This document shows positions 46,508 through 55,849 of a stretch of 64,000 bases of DNA, piece after piece. Positions within the stretch are counted from its first letter, which is position 1, and the number at the start of each line of letters is the position of its first letter. This DNA comes from Planctomycetaceae bacterium. Its GTDB lineage: Bacteria; Planctomycetota; Planctomycetia; Planctomycetales; Planctomycetaceae. Location of the stretch: NCBI GenBank assembly GCA_028284485.1, contig JANQRQ010000039.1, positions 38,790-102,789 on the forward strand, written 5' to 3'. The notes beneath the pieces are model-generated. The model was not told where the DNA came from. It saw only the letters and a program-made list of their open reading frames with translations, and did no database searches. The position numbers were made by a program, and so were the translations under genes.

Positions 46508-49105
46508 ATGCATTTTCGCCTCCTTCGACCAACGTCGAAACCGATTGCCCCTCATTGCCGAGAGTCGATCCTTGGCCGAATCCCACCATTGTGTCTCATC
46601 ATCATCGCCATTGGCGCGCTATTTCATCCCCGGGTGGGTCATTGTGACGAAACCGATAAACAGCCGGATCCCCGCGGAATCGAATTCTTCGAATCGAAGA
46701 TCCGCCCGGTCCTGGTTCGCAGCTGTTACAAATGCCATTCTTCCGACGCAGGCAAATCGGAAGGGAGCCTTTTACTCGATTCGCGCGAAATGATCCGCAA
46801 CGGCGGCGAGCGGGGGCCTGCTGTCGTGCCCGGCGACCCGGAGGCCAGCCTGCTACTAACGGCGATCACATTTGATGATCCCGATTTACAAATGCCGCCG
46901 GTCGGAAACCGCCTTTCGGAATCAGTCGTGGCAGATTTCGCCGCCTGGATCAAAATGGGAGCCCCCGATCCACGCAAGGCAACTTCGGGCGTCGCGCGGA
47001 TATCGAGCATCGACATTGAAGCGGGGCGGAAGTTTTGGTCGTTTCAAAAACCGGTGGATCACGAACTCCCCGAAACGCAAGACCCGAACTGGGCACGTCG
47101 CGATCTCGACCATTTCGTTCTCGCGACATTGGAATCAAACTCGTTGGAGCCCTCTCCCGATGCCGACCCGGCTGTTCTGCTTCGGCGACTGCACTTCGAT
47201 CTTGTCGGACTGCCGCCGACTCCCCAAACGTTAAGCCGGTTTCTGAAGCGAACCAAATCAAAAGGAATCGATGCGGCGCTTACGGAACAAGTCGATACCC
47301 TGCTCTCTTCGGAACGGTTCGGAGAACGTTGGGGACGGCATTGGCTCGATGTCGCACGCTACGCTGAATCGAGCGGCAAGGAATCCAACGTCACGTTTCC
47401 TTACGCCTGGCGATTCCGCGACTACGTGATCGATGCAATCAACGCCGACGTACCGTACGACAGGTTTGTCACCGAGCAAATCGCTGGCGACCTGTTGCCA
47501 TTTGAAAATGATGCCGAGCGGGCACGGCTGCTCATTGCGACCGGATTCCTGGCGCTCGGGCCGAAGAATCTCAACGAAATGAATTTCTTTCAGTTCCTCG
47601 CCGACGTCGCCGACGAACAAATCGACACCACTTCGCGGGCGATTCTCGCCAATACGATCGCTTGCGCAAGGTGCCACGACCACAAGTTCGACCCGTACTC
47701 CATGGAAGACTACTACGCGCTGGCGGGAGTCTTCGCCAGCACCAAAACGAATTACGGCACTTCGGTCGCACCACAGAATCAGGTGGGCGGGGATTTGATT
47801 ACTCTGCCGGACCTTCCCGGACAGGCCATTCTGCACAAATCGGTGACCGCCAAACGAATCACTGATCTGAAAGATCAGCTAGCGGCCCTGAAAAAGGAAG
47901 AGAAGGATGGCCGCGCGGCCGTGTTTCAGGCGATTAAAGATGGCGAAGATCCATCCGGTTTGTTCACATTACAAGATGCGCTGCGAATATTGTGGCGGTC
48001 CGGAAGCATCAACGGTCAGTTGAAAAAGTACAACGATCAAGGAGAGGCGTTGCCCCTGGCCCTGGGCGTCATGGACCGCGAACAACCAGTCGACGTTCCC
48101 CTGCTCGAGCGTGGTGAAATCAGCAAACCGGGCGAGAAGATTCCCCGTCGCTTTCCCGAAATCATCGAATTCGATGACCTTGCCGAGATTCCGGCCGATC
48201 AAAGCGGACGTCTACAATTTGCACGCTGGCTGACCCATCCCGAACATCCGCTGACCGCCCGCGTGATGACCAATCGCGTTTGGCGGCACCTGTTCGGTCA
48301 GGGAATTGTGCGCACAGTCGATAATTTCGGCCACAACGGCGAGGCCCCCTCGCATCCCGAACTGCTCGACCATCTCGCAATCCGTTTCGTGAATGGCGGC
48401 TGGTCGCTCAAATCGTTGATTCGGGAGATCGTGTTATCGCGAACCTATCGGCAAACTTCCGATTATCGCGAAGACGCCTTTCATAAGGACCCAGACAACC
48501 GATTCTTGTGGCGGGCCAGCAAACGACGCCTCGACGCTGAAGCGATCCGCGACGCGATGCTGGCTGTCTCCGGGAATCTCGACACCGCACGCCCGGAGGG
48601 GTCGCTCGTTGGACGCATCGGTGATCGACCGATTTCGATCATTGGTTTCGACAAACGGATCACACCCGACATGGACGGAACACCGTATCGGTCGGTCTAT
48701 TTGCCAGTAATACGCGATCGTCTTCCCGACGTTTTAGACCTGTTCGATTTCGCCGAACCGAGCCTTGTTACCGGCGATCGCGAAACGACAAACGTTCCGT
48801 TGCAGGCCCTCTATTTGATGAACAGCTCATTCATCCGGCACCAAGCTGAAGGGCTCGCCGACCGACTGATCAGCCAAACCAAGAGACGAAGAAGAAAGAA
48901 ACAAGAGTCACAGATTCGCCAAGCTTATTTGCTCTGCTTTGGTCGGTCTCCGGACATTGCCGAGAATCAGATGGCGATTCGATTCTTTGAGCAGGGATCG
49001 CACGATTCCAAGCTTCCGATCGACAAAGACGAAGCCGCCCGCGAGTTGATGGCGAATTACTGCCAGGCACTGCTGGCGACGGCCGAGTTTCGAAATATCG
49101 ACTAG
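46508..49105 (+). CDS. PSCyt1-PSCyt2-PSD1 (DUF1549/DUF1553) cytochrome-type protein
   Basis: The 865-residue protein has an N-terminal secretion helix. A PSCyt1 heme domain carries CYKCH, then a PSCyt2/DUF1549 domain with the second heme motif CARCH in IACARCHDHKFDPYSMEDYY. A PSD1/DUF1553 domain starts near RLQFARWLTHPEHPLTARVM and contains VPLQALYLMNSSF. This architecture is a planctomycete hallmark found next to DUF1501 and sulfatase genes. An AAGGG ribosome-binding site precedes the ATG, with a TTG nine bases earlier as an alternative. It is probably periplasmic with a redox or catabolic role, but the biochemistry is unknown. Confidence 0.93.
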   Translation: MHFRLLRPTSKPIAPHCRESILGRIPPLCLIIIAIGALFHPRVGHCDETDKQPDPRGIEFFESKIRPVLVRSCYKCHSSDAGKSEGSLLLDSREMIRNGGERGPAVVPGDPEASLLLTAITFDDPDLQMPPVGNRLSESVVADFAAWIKMGAPDPRKATSGVARISSIDIEAGRKFWSFQKPVDHELPETQDPNWARRDLDHFVLATLESNSLEPSPDADPAVLLRRLHFDLVGLPPTPQTLSRFLKRTKSKGIDAALTEQVDTLLSSERFGERWGRHWLDVARYAESSGKESNVTFPYAWRFRDYVIDAINADVPYDRFVTEQIAGDLLPFENDAERARLLIATGFLALGPKNLNEMNFFQFLADVADEQIDTTSRAILANTIACARCHDHKFDPYSMEDYYALAGVFASTKTNYGTSVAPQNQVGGDLITLPDLPGQAILHKSVTAKRITDLKDQLAALKKEEKDGRAAVFQAIKDGEDPSGLFTLQDALRILWRSGSINGQLKKYNDQGEALPLALGVMDREQPVDVPLLERGEISKPGEKIPRRFPEIIEFDDLAEIPADQSGRLQFARWLTHPEHPLTARVMTNRVWRHLFGQGIVRTVDNFGHNGEAPSHPELLDHLAIRFVNGGWSLKSLIREIVLSRTYRQTSDYREDAFHKDPDNRFLWRASKRRLDAEAIRDAMLAVSGNLDTARPEGSLVGRIGDRPISIIGFDKRITPDMDGTPYRSVYLPVIRDRLPDVLDLFDFAEPSLVTGDRETTNVPLQALYLMNSSFIRHQAEGLADRLISQTKRRRRKKQESQIRQAYLLCFGRSPDIAENQMAIRFFEQGSHDSKLPIDKDEAARELMANYCQALLATAEFRNID

Positions 49106-49186
49106 ACTTGAATCAGAACAGTGGATACGGACAAACAGATCATCGACGATTCGACGCTGAATCCAACCAAATCCGGAAACAGATCC

Positions 49187-50644
49187 ATGAAGCAATCGAC
49201 CCAATTCCCCACGGAATGGAACATGGCCTATTCCCGCCGCACAGCGCTCAAATCAATGGCGTCCGGATTCGGTTACCTGGCTTTTATGGGATTAGCGCAT
49301 GAAGCCGCCGCCAAGGAAACCTCGTCCCACGGCGCAGCGCTGGCTCCTCGCGAGCCGCATTTTCCGCCGCGTGCCAAGCGAATTATCTTCCTCTGCATGC
49401 AAGGGGGGCCGTCGCACGTCGACCTGTTCGATTACAAACCGGAACTCAAAAAACACTCGGGTGGCGCAACTGAAATCGGCAAGGAACGAGGCGGTGCCAA
49501 GTTGCTGGGCCCGCAGTTTGAATTCTCTCAGCATGGCGAATCCGGCGCGTGGGTCTCGAGCGTTTTTCCCGAAGTTGCCAAGCACGTCGATGATCTCTGC
49601 TTCATTCACAGCATGCAGACCGACATCCCCAACCATCCTCAAGCCTTCGGCCAAATGCACACCGGCAGTTTCCAATTCGTACGCCCGTCGTTTGGCGCCT
49701 GGACCCTGTACGGTCTCGGCAGTCAAAACGAGAATCTCCCGGGATTCATTACACTCAACCCTCCGGCAGACGTTGGGGGGGCCCAAAACTACGGCAGTGC
49801 GTTTCTTCCGGCCATCTGCCAGGGAACGAAGATCGGCGGCGGACAAATTCCGGCCTTGTATGCCAAACTGCTTGGCAAAGATAAGGAACCGGGACCGCCG
49901 TTGAAAAACCTCGAAAACGCCAACCTGTCGCGCGACATGCAGCGGGCACAGTTGGACTTGGTCCGCAACTTGAATCTGCAAAAGCTCGACCGGGACAAGT
50001 ATCACCCCGAAATCGAAGGAGCCATCGAATCGTTCGAATTGGCCTTCCGCATGCAGGACGAAGTCCCCGATGTGCTCGACGTGAATTCCGAAACCGAGGC
50101 GACTCAAAAACTATACGGCATCGGCCAGGGTCTTCCGACCGATCAATTCGGCCGTCAATGTCTGCTGGCCCGGCGGTTGGCCGAAGCGGGAGTCCGCTTT
50201 ATCGAAATTACCGCTCCCGCGAAATGGGATCATCACACTTTGCTGAAGGAGAATCTCGAGACATCGTGCGGCGCGACCGACCAATCGATAGCAGGGTTGC
50301 TGACCGACCTCAAGCAACGAGGCATGCTGAAAGATACGCTCGTAATCTGGGCCGGCGAATTCGGTCGCACCCCCTATGTGCAAAGCCTCAACGGTCGCGA
50401 TCACAACAACAAAGGCTACACGATTTGGATGGCAGGCGGCGGTTTGAAAGGGGGCTACAGCTACGGGGCGACTGATGAGTTCGGTTATCAGGCGGTTGAG
50501 AACCCGATGCACATCCACGACTGGCACGCCACGCTGCTCCATTTGCTGGGCCTCGATCACAAACGGCTGACGTTCAACTACGGCGGCCGTGACTTCCGTC
50601 TGACCGATGTCTACGGCGACGTCGCAACCGACATCTTGGCGTGA
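49187..50644 (+). CDS. DUF1501 protein with Tat signal
   Basis: The 485-residue protein carries a twin-arginine motif SRRTALKS before a hydrophobic helix, so it is likely exported folded by the Tat system. The DUF1501 core (alkaline phosphatase/sulfatase fold) includes RIIFLCMQGGPSHVDLFDYKP, HSMQTDIPNHPQAFGQMHTG and VIWAGEFGRTPYVQSLNGRD. It almost always sits next to a PSD1 gene, as here. The start is ambiguous: a GTG 22 codons earlier and an ATG 12 codons later are alternatives. It overlaps the next gene by one base. Confidence 0.92.
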   Translation: MKQSTQFPTEWNMAYSRRTALKSMASGFGYLAFMGLAHEAAAKETSSHGAALAPREPHFPPRAKRIIFLCMQGGPSHVDLFDYKPELKKHSGGATEIGKERGGAKLLGPQFEFSQHGESGAWVSSVFPEVAKHVDDLCFIHSMQTDIPNHPQAFGQMHTGSFQFVRPSFGAWTLYGLGSQNENLPGFITLNPPADVGGAQNYGSAFLPAICQGTKIGGGQIPALYAKLLGKDKEPGPPLKNLENANLSRDMQRAQLDLVRNLNLQKLDRDKYHPEIEGAIESFELAFRMQDEVPDVLDVNSETEATQKLYGIGQGLPTDQFGRQCLLARRLAEAGVRFIEITAPAKWDHHTLLKENLETSCGATDQSIAGLLTDLKQRGMLKDTLVIWAGEFGRTPYVQSLNGRDHNNKGYTIWMAGGGLKGGYSYGATDEFGYQAVENPMHIHDWHATLLHLLGLDHKRLTFNYGGRDFRLTDVYGDVATDILA

Positions 50645-51615
50645 TGAACAGAACACAAAACACTGCGACCATCAGCGCACTGATCATAATTTGCATCGCT
50701 CTTCCTGAAAGTTCCGCGGAAGAATTTGCGAAGCTTCCCGAGGGCGACAAAGGGATTGCCGCAGGCTACCCCGGCGACCGGGGAATTGACCAAGCTCCCG
50801 GAGTCGTGTTCGCTGACGACTTTGAAGACTACTCAACAGTCGCCGATCTGCGCAACAAATGGGACGTCGTCACGCACGAAGCGCAGCTCAGCCTCGATGT
50901 CATTCCGCAGAACTCCGACGGTGGGCGTCAAACACTCAAAATGACGATCCCCCAACGGCAAAACTCGCTCGCCACGGGAATCGGCAAATCGCTCGCGCAA
51001 ACTCAAGACCGGCTCTTCCTGCGTTGGTACGTCAAATTCGACGCCGGCTGGTTTGTTCCCAAAGGCTCGGTCCACAACGGAGGATCGATTTCGTCGAAGT
51101 ATTTTGTGAACGACGTCGCTACTCCGGGAGTCCCAGCCGACGGTCGCAACAAGTTTCTGGTCAATTTCGAAAACGACAACAACAACGGCGATCCGCCGGG
51201 CCACATGAACGTCTACATTTACTGGCCGGAACAAGGGGATCGCTTCGGCGATCATTTCTACCCCTCGGGTAAAGTGCTGCCGTTTTCGAAGGCGCGCTCC
51301 GGAGCGGCCACTTTCGGCGAGCAGTTTCAGGCCCGGCGCGATTTCTCTCCCAAGCGCGATCGTTGGTACTGTTACGAACACATGGTGCAAGCCAACACCC
51401 CCAGCAAGCGAGATGGCCGCGTCGCGCTGTGGGTCGATGGCAAGCTGATTGCCGACTTTACCAATTTGCGGCTCCGCGATACCGGCGATTTGCGCATCGA
51501 CCGGATCAAACTCGGCCTGTATATCGCCAGGAATACCGAGCGTGCGAATCACAAGTGGATCGACAATGTCGTCGCCGCCACGTCGTACATCGGGCCGGTC
51601 ATGCGGGCGGAATAG
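50644..51615 (+). CDS. Secreted concanavalin-like or polysaccharide-lyase-like protein
   Basis: A signal peptide (ISALIIICIALPESSA) precedes a jelly-roll type domain. VVFADDFEDYSTVADLRNKW opens it, LFLRWYVKFDAGWFVPKG lies in the middle, and VALWVDGKLIADFTNLRLRD is near the end. This order resembles heparin-lyase-like and laminin-G/concanavalin folds, but catalytic residues cannot be assigned. The ATG overlaps the DUF1501 stop (TGATG), so translation is coupled. Sulfatases follow, which supports a role in polysaccharide degradation. Confidence 0.72.
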   Translation: MNRTQNTATISALIIICIALPESSAEEFAKLPEGDKGIAAGYPGDRGIDQAPGVVFADDFEDYSTVADLRNKWDVVTHEAQLSLDVIPQNSDGGRQTLKMTIPQRQNSLATGIGKSLAQTQDRLFLRWYVKFDAGWFVPKGSVHNGGSISSKYFVNDVATPGVPADGRNKFLVNFENDNNNGDPPGHMNVYIYWPEQGDRFGDHFYPSGKVLPFSKARSGAATFGEQFQARRDFSPKRDRWYCYEHMVQANTPSKRDGRVALWVDGKLIADFTNLRLRDTGDLRIDRIKLGLYIARNTERANHKWIDNVVAATSYIGPVMRAE

Positions 51616-51721
51616 TATCACTCTATTGATTCAGCAATCGCGCGATCCATTCTCGCCATCGGATTCTTTTCCACGATGCACCACGAGTCGATTCGTGATT
51701 GAAATCGTCTGGCAAACAACC

Positions 51722-51734
51722 AACAATCATTGTT
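51722..51734. promoter_or_regulatory. Perfect inverted repeat upstream of the first sulfatase
   Basis: AACAAT-C-ATTGTT is a perfect palindrome, with the AT-rich TATAAA about 8 bp downstream, some 55 bp before the sulfatase ATG. It could be an operator overlapping a promoter. Chance occurrence is possible. Confidence 0.35.
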
Positions 51735-51789
51735 ATCGACGATATAAATCTACTCGTTCTTTCTTTATCCCAATCGAAAAAATTTGACC

Positions 51790-53343
51790 ATGAGAATCCC
51801 CACACTCCTGCTGTTCACCGGACTCATGTGCGGCATCTCGACATTTGCCAATGCCGATGATTCTACGAACACCGCCTCTTCAAAGTTAAACGTCCTGTAC
51901 ATCATGGCGGACGATCATGCGGCCCATGCGATTAGTGCGTATGGCGGGCGATTGGCAGAGGTCGCACCGACGCCGAACCTTGATCGGCTCGCCGCCGAAG
52001 GAATGCGATTCACTAACGCGTTCGTCACGAATTCGATCTGCACGCCGAGCCGGGCGGTGATCATGACCGGCAAGTATTCGCATATCAACGGCGTTTACAA
52101 ATTTACCGGTCTCGACCAAAGCCAACCGACGCTCCCCAAGTACTTACAAAGCCACGGCTATCAAACCGGATTCGTGGGCAAGTACCATCTGCACACCAAC
52201 CCAGTCGGATTCGATCATTGGTCGATCCTGCCGGGCCAGGGAAGGTATCACAACACCGAGTTCATCGAAATGGGGGATGAGCATCCCTCGGGCGTGGTGC
52301 GGCAAGGGAAAAGGACCGGCTACCCCGGCTCGCACTCCACCGACATCATCACCCAGAAGGCACTCGATTGGTTTCGAGAGACGCGCGATCCGAATCGTCC
52401 CTTTTTCTACATGCTGCATTACAAAGCACCTCACGATTTGTGGCAGCACGCGCATCGCTACGACGACTACTTGGCAGACGTCGAAATCCCCGAGCCGGCA
52501 AACCTGCAGGATCATGGTTCGGGGCGTTCCGGACCGCTCGATCAAAGTCATCAGAATATCGCTGGGGAGACAATCCACACGCAGTTCACTCCGGAAATCA
52601 AGGCGATGGCACCCGGCCCCGAGAAACGTCGATTCGTCTATCAGGAATATATGAAACGTTACCTTCGCTGTGTGAAAGGGATCGATGATAACATGGGCAA
52701 AGTACTTGCCTACCTCGATGAATCGGGCCTCGCGAAGAATACCGTGGTGATCTACACGGCGGACCAGGGGTTCTTCCTGGGCGAGCATGGCCTGTTCGAC
52801 AAGCGGTACATTTATGAAGAAGCCCTGCGTGTGCCGTTGATCGTTCGTTGGCCGGGAACGACCAAAGCGGGATCGGTTTGCGAAGAATTGTCACTTAACC
52901 TCGACTATCCGGAAACGATTTTGGAGATCGCCGGCTTTCCTATCCCCGACGACATGCAAGGCCGCAGCCTCGTTCCGTTGTTGAGCGGCAATGTGCCGAA
53001 TGACTGGCGCGATTCATTTTACTACCGCTACTATTACTCGCATTTCGATACGCCCAGTCATTACGGCTTGCGCACAAAAAATCGCAAGCTCGTCTATTTC
53101 GACACGCGCGATGAATGGGAGCTTTACGATCTCCAGGCCGATCCCAAGGAAATGCACAGCCTCGCAACGGATCCGACGTCGGCCTCGGCACTGATGCAGC
53201 TAACGACTCAATTGAAGTCGCTCCAAGCCGATGTTGGCGACGATCCCAATGACATCGGTGATTCACCACGCACGGGCAACGAAATGCTTGATCGGTTCGA
53301 ACGGGAACGAGCCAAACGCCAAGCCGCCAGCCAGAATAATTGA
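51790..53343 (+). CDS. Sulfatase (formylglycine type)
   Basis: This 517-residue secreted sulfatase begins with a signal peptide. Metal-binding residues are in YIMADDHAAHAI, and the formylglycine motif CTPSR has Cys84 as the residue converted by an FGE enzyme. FVGKYHLH and VVIYTADQGFFLGEHGLFDK complete the active site. It removes sulfate groups from sulfated polysaccharides or small molecules in the periplasm. It is separated from the lyase-like gene by about 175 bp and precedes a second sulfatase with essentially no gap. Confidence 0.95.
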   Translation: MRIPTLLLFTGLMCGISTFANADDSTNTASSKLNVLYIMADDHAAHAISAYGGRLAEVAPTPNLDRLAAEGMRFTNAFVTNSICTPSRAVIMTGKYSHINGVYKFTGLDQSQPTLPKYLQSHGYQTGFVGKYHLHTNPVGFDHWSILPGQGRYHNTEFIEMGDEHPSGVVRQGKRTGYPGSHSTDIITQKALDWFRETRDPNRPFFYMLHYKAPHDLWQHAHRYDDYLADVEIPEPANLQDHGSGRSGPLDQSHQNIAGETIHTQFTPEIKAMAPGPEKRRFVYQEYMKRYLRCVKGIDDNMGKVLAYLDESGLAKNTVVIYTADQGFFLGEHGLFDKRYIYEEALRVPLIVRWPGTTKAGSVCEELSLNLDYPETILEIAGFPIPDDMQGRSLVPLLSGNVPNDWRDSFYYRYYYSHFDTPSHYGLRTKNRKLVYFDTRDEWELYDLQADPKEMHSLATDPTSASALMQLTTQLKSLQADVGDDPNDIGDSPRTGNEMLDRFERERAKRQAASQNN

Positions 53344-53345
53344 CC

Positions 53346-54800
53346 ATGCTACATACGATTCGAATTCATCACCCAAAACAAATCTCTCGCGCGCATGCCC
53401 TCGTCGCCTTGATTCTGACGTTGCTGTTCTTTGTCAGTTCAGTCGAGCAGACCACCGCAGCACAATCGCCTGAGCGACAGCCCAATATCATCTTGATTAT
53501 GGCCGATGACCTGGGGGCCGAGTCATTGGGTTGCTACGGCAATAGTGTCTATTCCACTCCTCATTTGGACAGTATGGCAGCCGAGGGAGCTTGGTTCGAA
53601 AACGCATTCACCACGCCGGTCTGCTCTCCGACGCGCGCAATGATTCTTACCGGCCTCTACCCCAATCGGACCGGAATTCTCGAGCGACTCGATAGCCCGC
53701 TTGATCGTGAAAGGACAAACCGGCTACCGGTTCACTTGCAGACGTTTGGGCAACTCTTTCGATCAGCCGGTTACGCCACGGCCATCTCCGGCAAATGGCA
53801 TCTTGGCGATTTTCAATCGCATCCCGATCAACCGGCGTCGCATGGATTCGACGAGTACTGTTTGTGGGTTCAATATTGGGACGGTCAGCGGCGAAGCCGG
53901 TACTACGCACCACACAATTGGGAAAACGGCGAATACAAAGCTCACTCCAAGGACGTGTTTGGACCCGACTACTATTGCCAATTCATTCTCGATTTTATCG
54001 AGCGAAATCGGGACCGCCCGTTTTTGGCGTACTATCCAATGAATCTCGTGCATGGTCCTCTTATCGAGCCGCCCGACTTGAAAGAACTCGCGAGAAGTCA
54101 ATTTCCCGATGACCTGCGCACCAACGAACAGAAGTTCGGCCATATGGTCACCTACATGGACGCGATCGTCGGCAGAATTCTGAGCAAAGTGAAAGAGCTG
54201 GGCTTGGACGAACGGACCATCGTGATCTTTACCGGCGATAACGGGTGTGCCAGCAGTCTCGAAAGCCGCCTTGGATCGTTCCGTCTGAAAGGTGGCAAAC
54301 GAACGATGAACGAAGCTGGAACGCGCGTGCCGTTCATCGCGCGTTGGCCTGGGAAGTTTCCCACCGGCAAACGAGATTCGATGCTCTCCCTTATGGATAT
54401 GTTGCCGACTTTGGCAGCACTCGCCGGGCTGCCAGTTCCATCAGACATCGACGGCCTCGATCTGTCACACACGTTGCTCGGCAAACTGGGAGCCGATCGC
54501 CAATACTTCGAAATGGCCTTTGAGGGGGACGTCTACTTTGTCCGCGATAAGCGATTTCGACTTCACGAAGATGGCCGATTTTATGATGTCCCAGTCAACA
54601 GCAACGAATCACGCTATAGCATGGAGGCTCTCGTCAACGAATCGGAACAGATCGAGGCGAGAAAGCGACTTCAAGCACGCCTAAGCGCTTACATGCAAAT
54701 TCAGAAGAGAGACGATTCGTATCGGATCTTCCCGTTCGGCACGGGGGGCGACGCCTTTAAGAACGCCCAAGACGGCGCTCGTCAGCGAGCCGGGAAATAG
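53346..54800 (+). CDS. Sulfatase (formylglycine type)
   Basis: This 484-residue sulfatase has a signal peptide (ALVALILTLLFFVSSVEQTTAA). The metal site is IILIMADDLGAESLGCYG, the formylglycine motif is CSPTR (Cys93), and ISGKWHLGD and VIFTGDNGC complete the pattern. It differs clearly from its neighbour, so the two probably act on different sulfate positions. The ATG lies two bases after the previous stop, so translation is coupled. A hairpin directly after the stop belongs mainly to the opposite strand. Confidence 0.95.
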   Translation: MLHTIRIHHPKQISRAHALVALILTLLFFVSSVEQTTAAQSPERQPNIILIMADDLGAESLGCYGNSVYSTPHLDSMAAEGAWFENAFTTPVCSPTRAMILTGLYPNRTGILERLDSPLDRERTNRLPVHLQTFGQLFRSAGYATAISGKWHLGDFQSHPDQPASHGFDEYCLWVQYWDGQRRSRYYAPHNWENGEYKAHSKDVFGPDYYCQFILDFIERNRDRPFLAYYPMNLVHGPLIEPPDLKELARSQFPDDLRTNEQKFGHMVTYMDAIVGRILSKVKELGLDERTIVIFTGDNGCASSLESRLGSFRLKGGKRTMNEAGTRVPFIARWPGKFPTGKRDSMLSLMDMLPTLAALAGLPVPSDIDGLDLSHTLLGKLGADRQYFEMAFEGDVYFVRDKRFRLHEDGRFYDVPVNSNESRYSMEALVNESEQIEARKRLQARLSAYMQIQKRDDSYRIFPFGTGGDAFKNAQDGARQRAGK

Positions 54801-54803
54801 CGC

Positions 54804-54842
54804 AAAAAAAGGCCCTCGCCGCATCAAAGAGGACGAGGGCCT
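54804..54842 (-). terminator. Strong intrinsic terminator (minus strand)
   Basis: On the minus strand AGGCCCTCG pairs with CGAGGGCCT (nine bp, 15-base loop), followed by six T residues. This is a textbook rho-independent terminator. The T-run is absent for plus-strand transcription, so it ends a leftward transcript. Confidence 0.85.
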
Positions 54843-55146
54843 CATGATTCATTGAGAGAACCGTTCTGCGCCCCCCGACAGTCGATTTCGGGTCGATCAA
54901 GCCTAGCCCTTCTCGGGCCAACCTCACGTCGCCGAACCGTGAAACACGGAGCGCGACATCGAGTGACGGTAATCGCCAGTCGTAACCGAAAATCGGAAAA
55001 GTCAGCTGAACAGAACACGCCTCCTCAGGCTGGGGAGGCAGGCCCTCTCATAAAGTGTACGGTGGGTCTTGCATAGGCGTCCTCCAAATTGAGGGTAAGC
55101 ACTGCAAGGAAAATCTGTTGGAAGAAAGGTACCTTTGATACTTCCA
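54804..55146 (-). ncRNA. Candidate structured non-coding RNA (about 340 nt)
   Basis: The interval is bounded by a good sigma-70 promoter and an intrinsic terminator on the same strand, and holds no plausible gene. Nested helices can be drawn as a rod: 55011-55016 with 54863-54868, 54986-54995 with 54883-54891 (one bulge), 54953-54957 with 54928-54932, and 54945-54949 with 54937-54941. A GCCC-GAGAA-GGGC-type hairpin lies at 54906-54918. The leader also has a hairpin (TTGGAAG...CTTCCAA). A rod with internal loops resembles 6S RNA in outline, but I find no firm 6S, RNase P, tmRNA or SRP signature. A tiny frame after GGAGGACGCCT encodes eight residues only. Confidence 0.55.
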
Positions 55147-55152
55147 AACATG

Positions 55153-55180
55153 ATTGTACCCTGACCTATCAAACGTTCAA
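55153..55180 (-). promoter_or_regulatory. Promoter of the candidate ncRNA
   Basis: On the minus strand TTGAAC (four of six) and TACAAT (five of six) are separated by 16 bases. The predicted transcript start is near 55146. Confidence 0.65.
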
Positions 55181-55262
55181 GATTTTTTTCAGAAAGAAAT
55201 TTGTCATTTCAAATTGACGAAATTTTTTCGAATTTCGATTGACGAATTGGCACGTTTTTAAC

Positions 55263-55547
55263 TCACGCACTAACCGATTCGCCGCAACGCGGGGAAACAA
55301 CTTCGGTTTTGAGTGATGATTTGGCATGCCGTTGACAACGCCAGTTCGCACCAACGACGATGCCGGCCGCTGTTAACGAAATGAGTATCGTCCACATCCA
55401 CATTGGCGTGGTACCGCGGATTTCCGGCTGAGTTAATGCCCATACGAACGCCAACGTCTGAATCGCCGCAACGCAAATCCATGTTGTCCCGACGCATAAC
55501 TGGCGATGTCGACAGCAGTCAACCAAGCCTTTCCAAAGTTCTGTCAC
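55263..55547 (-). CDS. Small two-helix membrane protein, uncertain
   Basis: This 94-codon frame starts with GTG and encodes two hydrophobic segments (TTWICVAAIQTLAFVWAL and MWTILISLTAAGIVVGA). The hydrophobic pattern supports a real gene, but there is no clear ribosome-binding site and the tail is atypical. It lies between the candidate ncRNA and the PQQ-type gene. Confidence 0.4.
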   Translation of the reverse strand: MTELWKGLVDCCRHRQLCVGTTWICVAAIQTLAFVWALTQPEIRGTTPMWMWTILISLTAAGIVVGANWRCQRHAKSSLKTEVVSPRCGESVSA

Positions 55548-55849
55548 TTACTTGGCCACATCTCTGCCGCAATCGATGATCTTGCAGGTGTTAGCAAAGA
55601 TCCGATCCCTCATGCGCCACGTATCTGCTCTTGTGACGCCTGATCCCGCCTCCGGTTGTAAGCGTCGGTCAACAATAAAGTGTCCGATGCGGCGTGATCT
55701 GGGAAATCGGCGATCTTTCGACGATGATCGTGAAGATTTCATTGACCAGCGTGAATTCGATCGATTGCGACCGCGACAAATGGCACCACGTTGCTAAAAT
55801 TCAGCAATTCACATCCATCGCTCCATGTATCAATCAACGGAATACCGCA

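Noticed and set aside
49292..51621. Long minus-strand frames of 262-271 codons across the DUF1501 and lyase-like genes
   Set aside because: They are antisense to genes with clear motifs, signal peptides and coupled junctions. High-GC third positions create such shadows.
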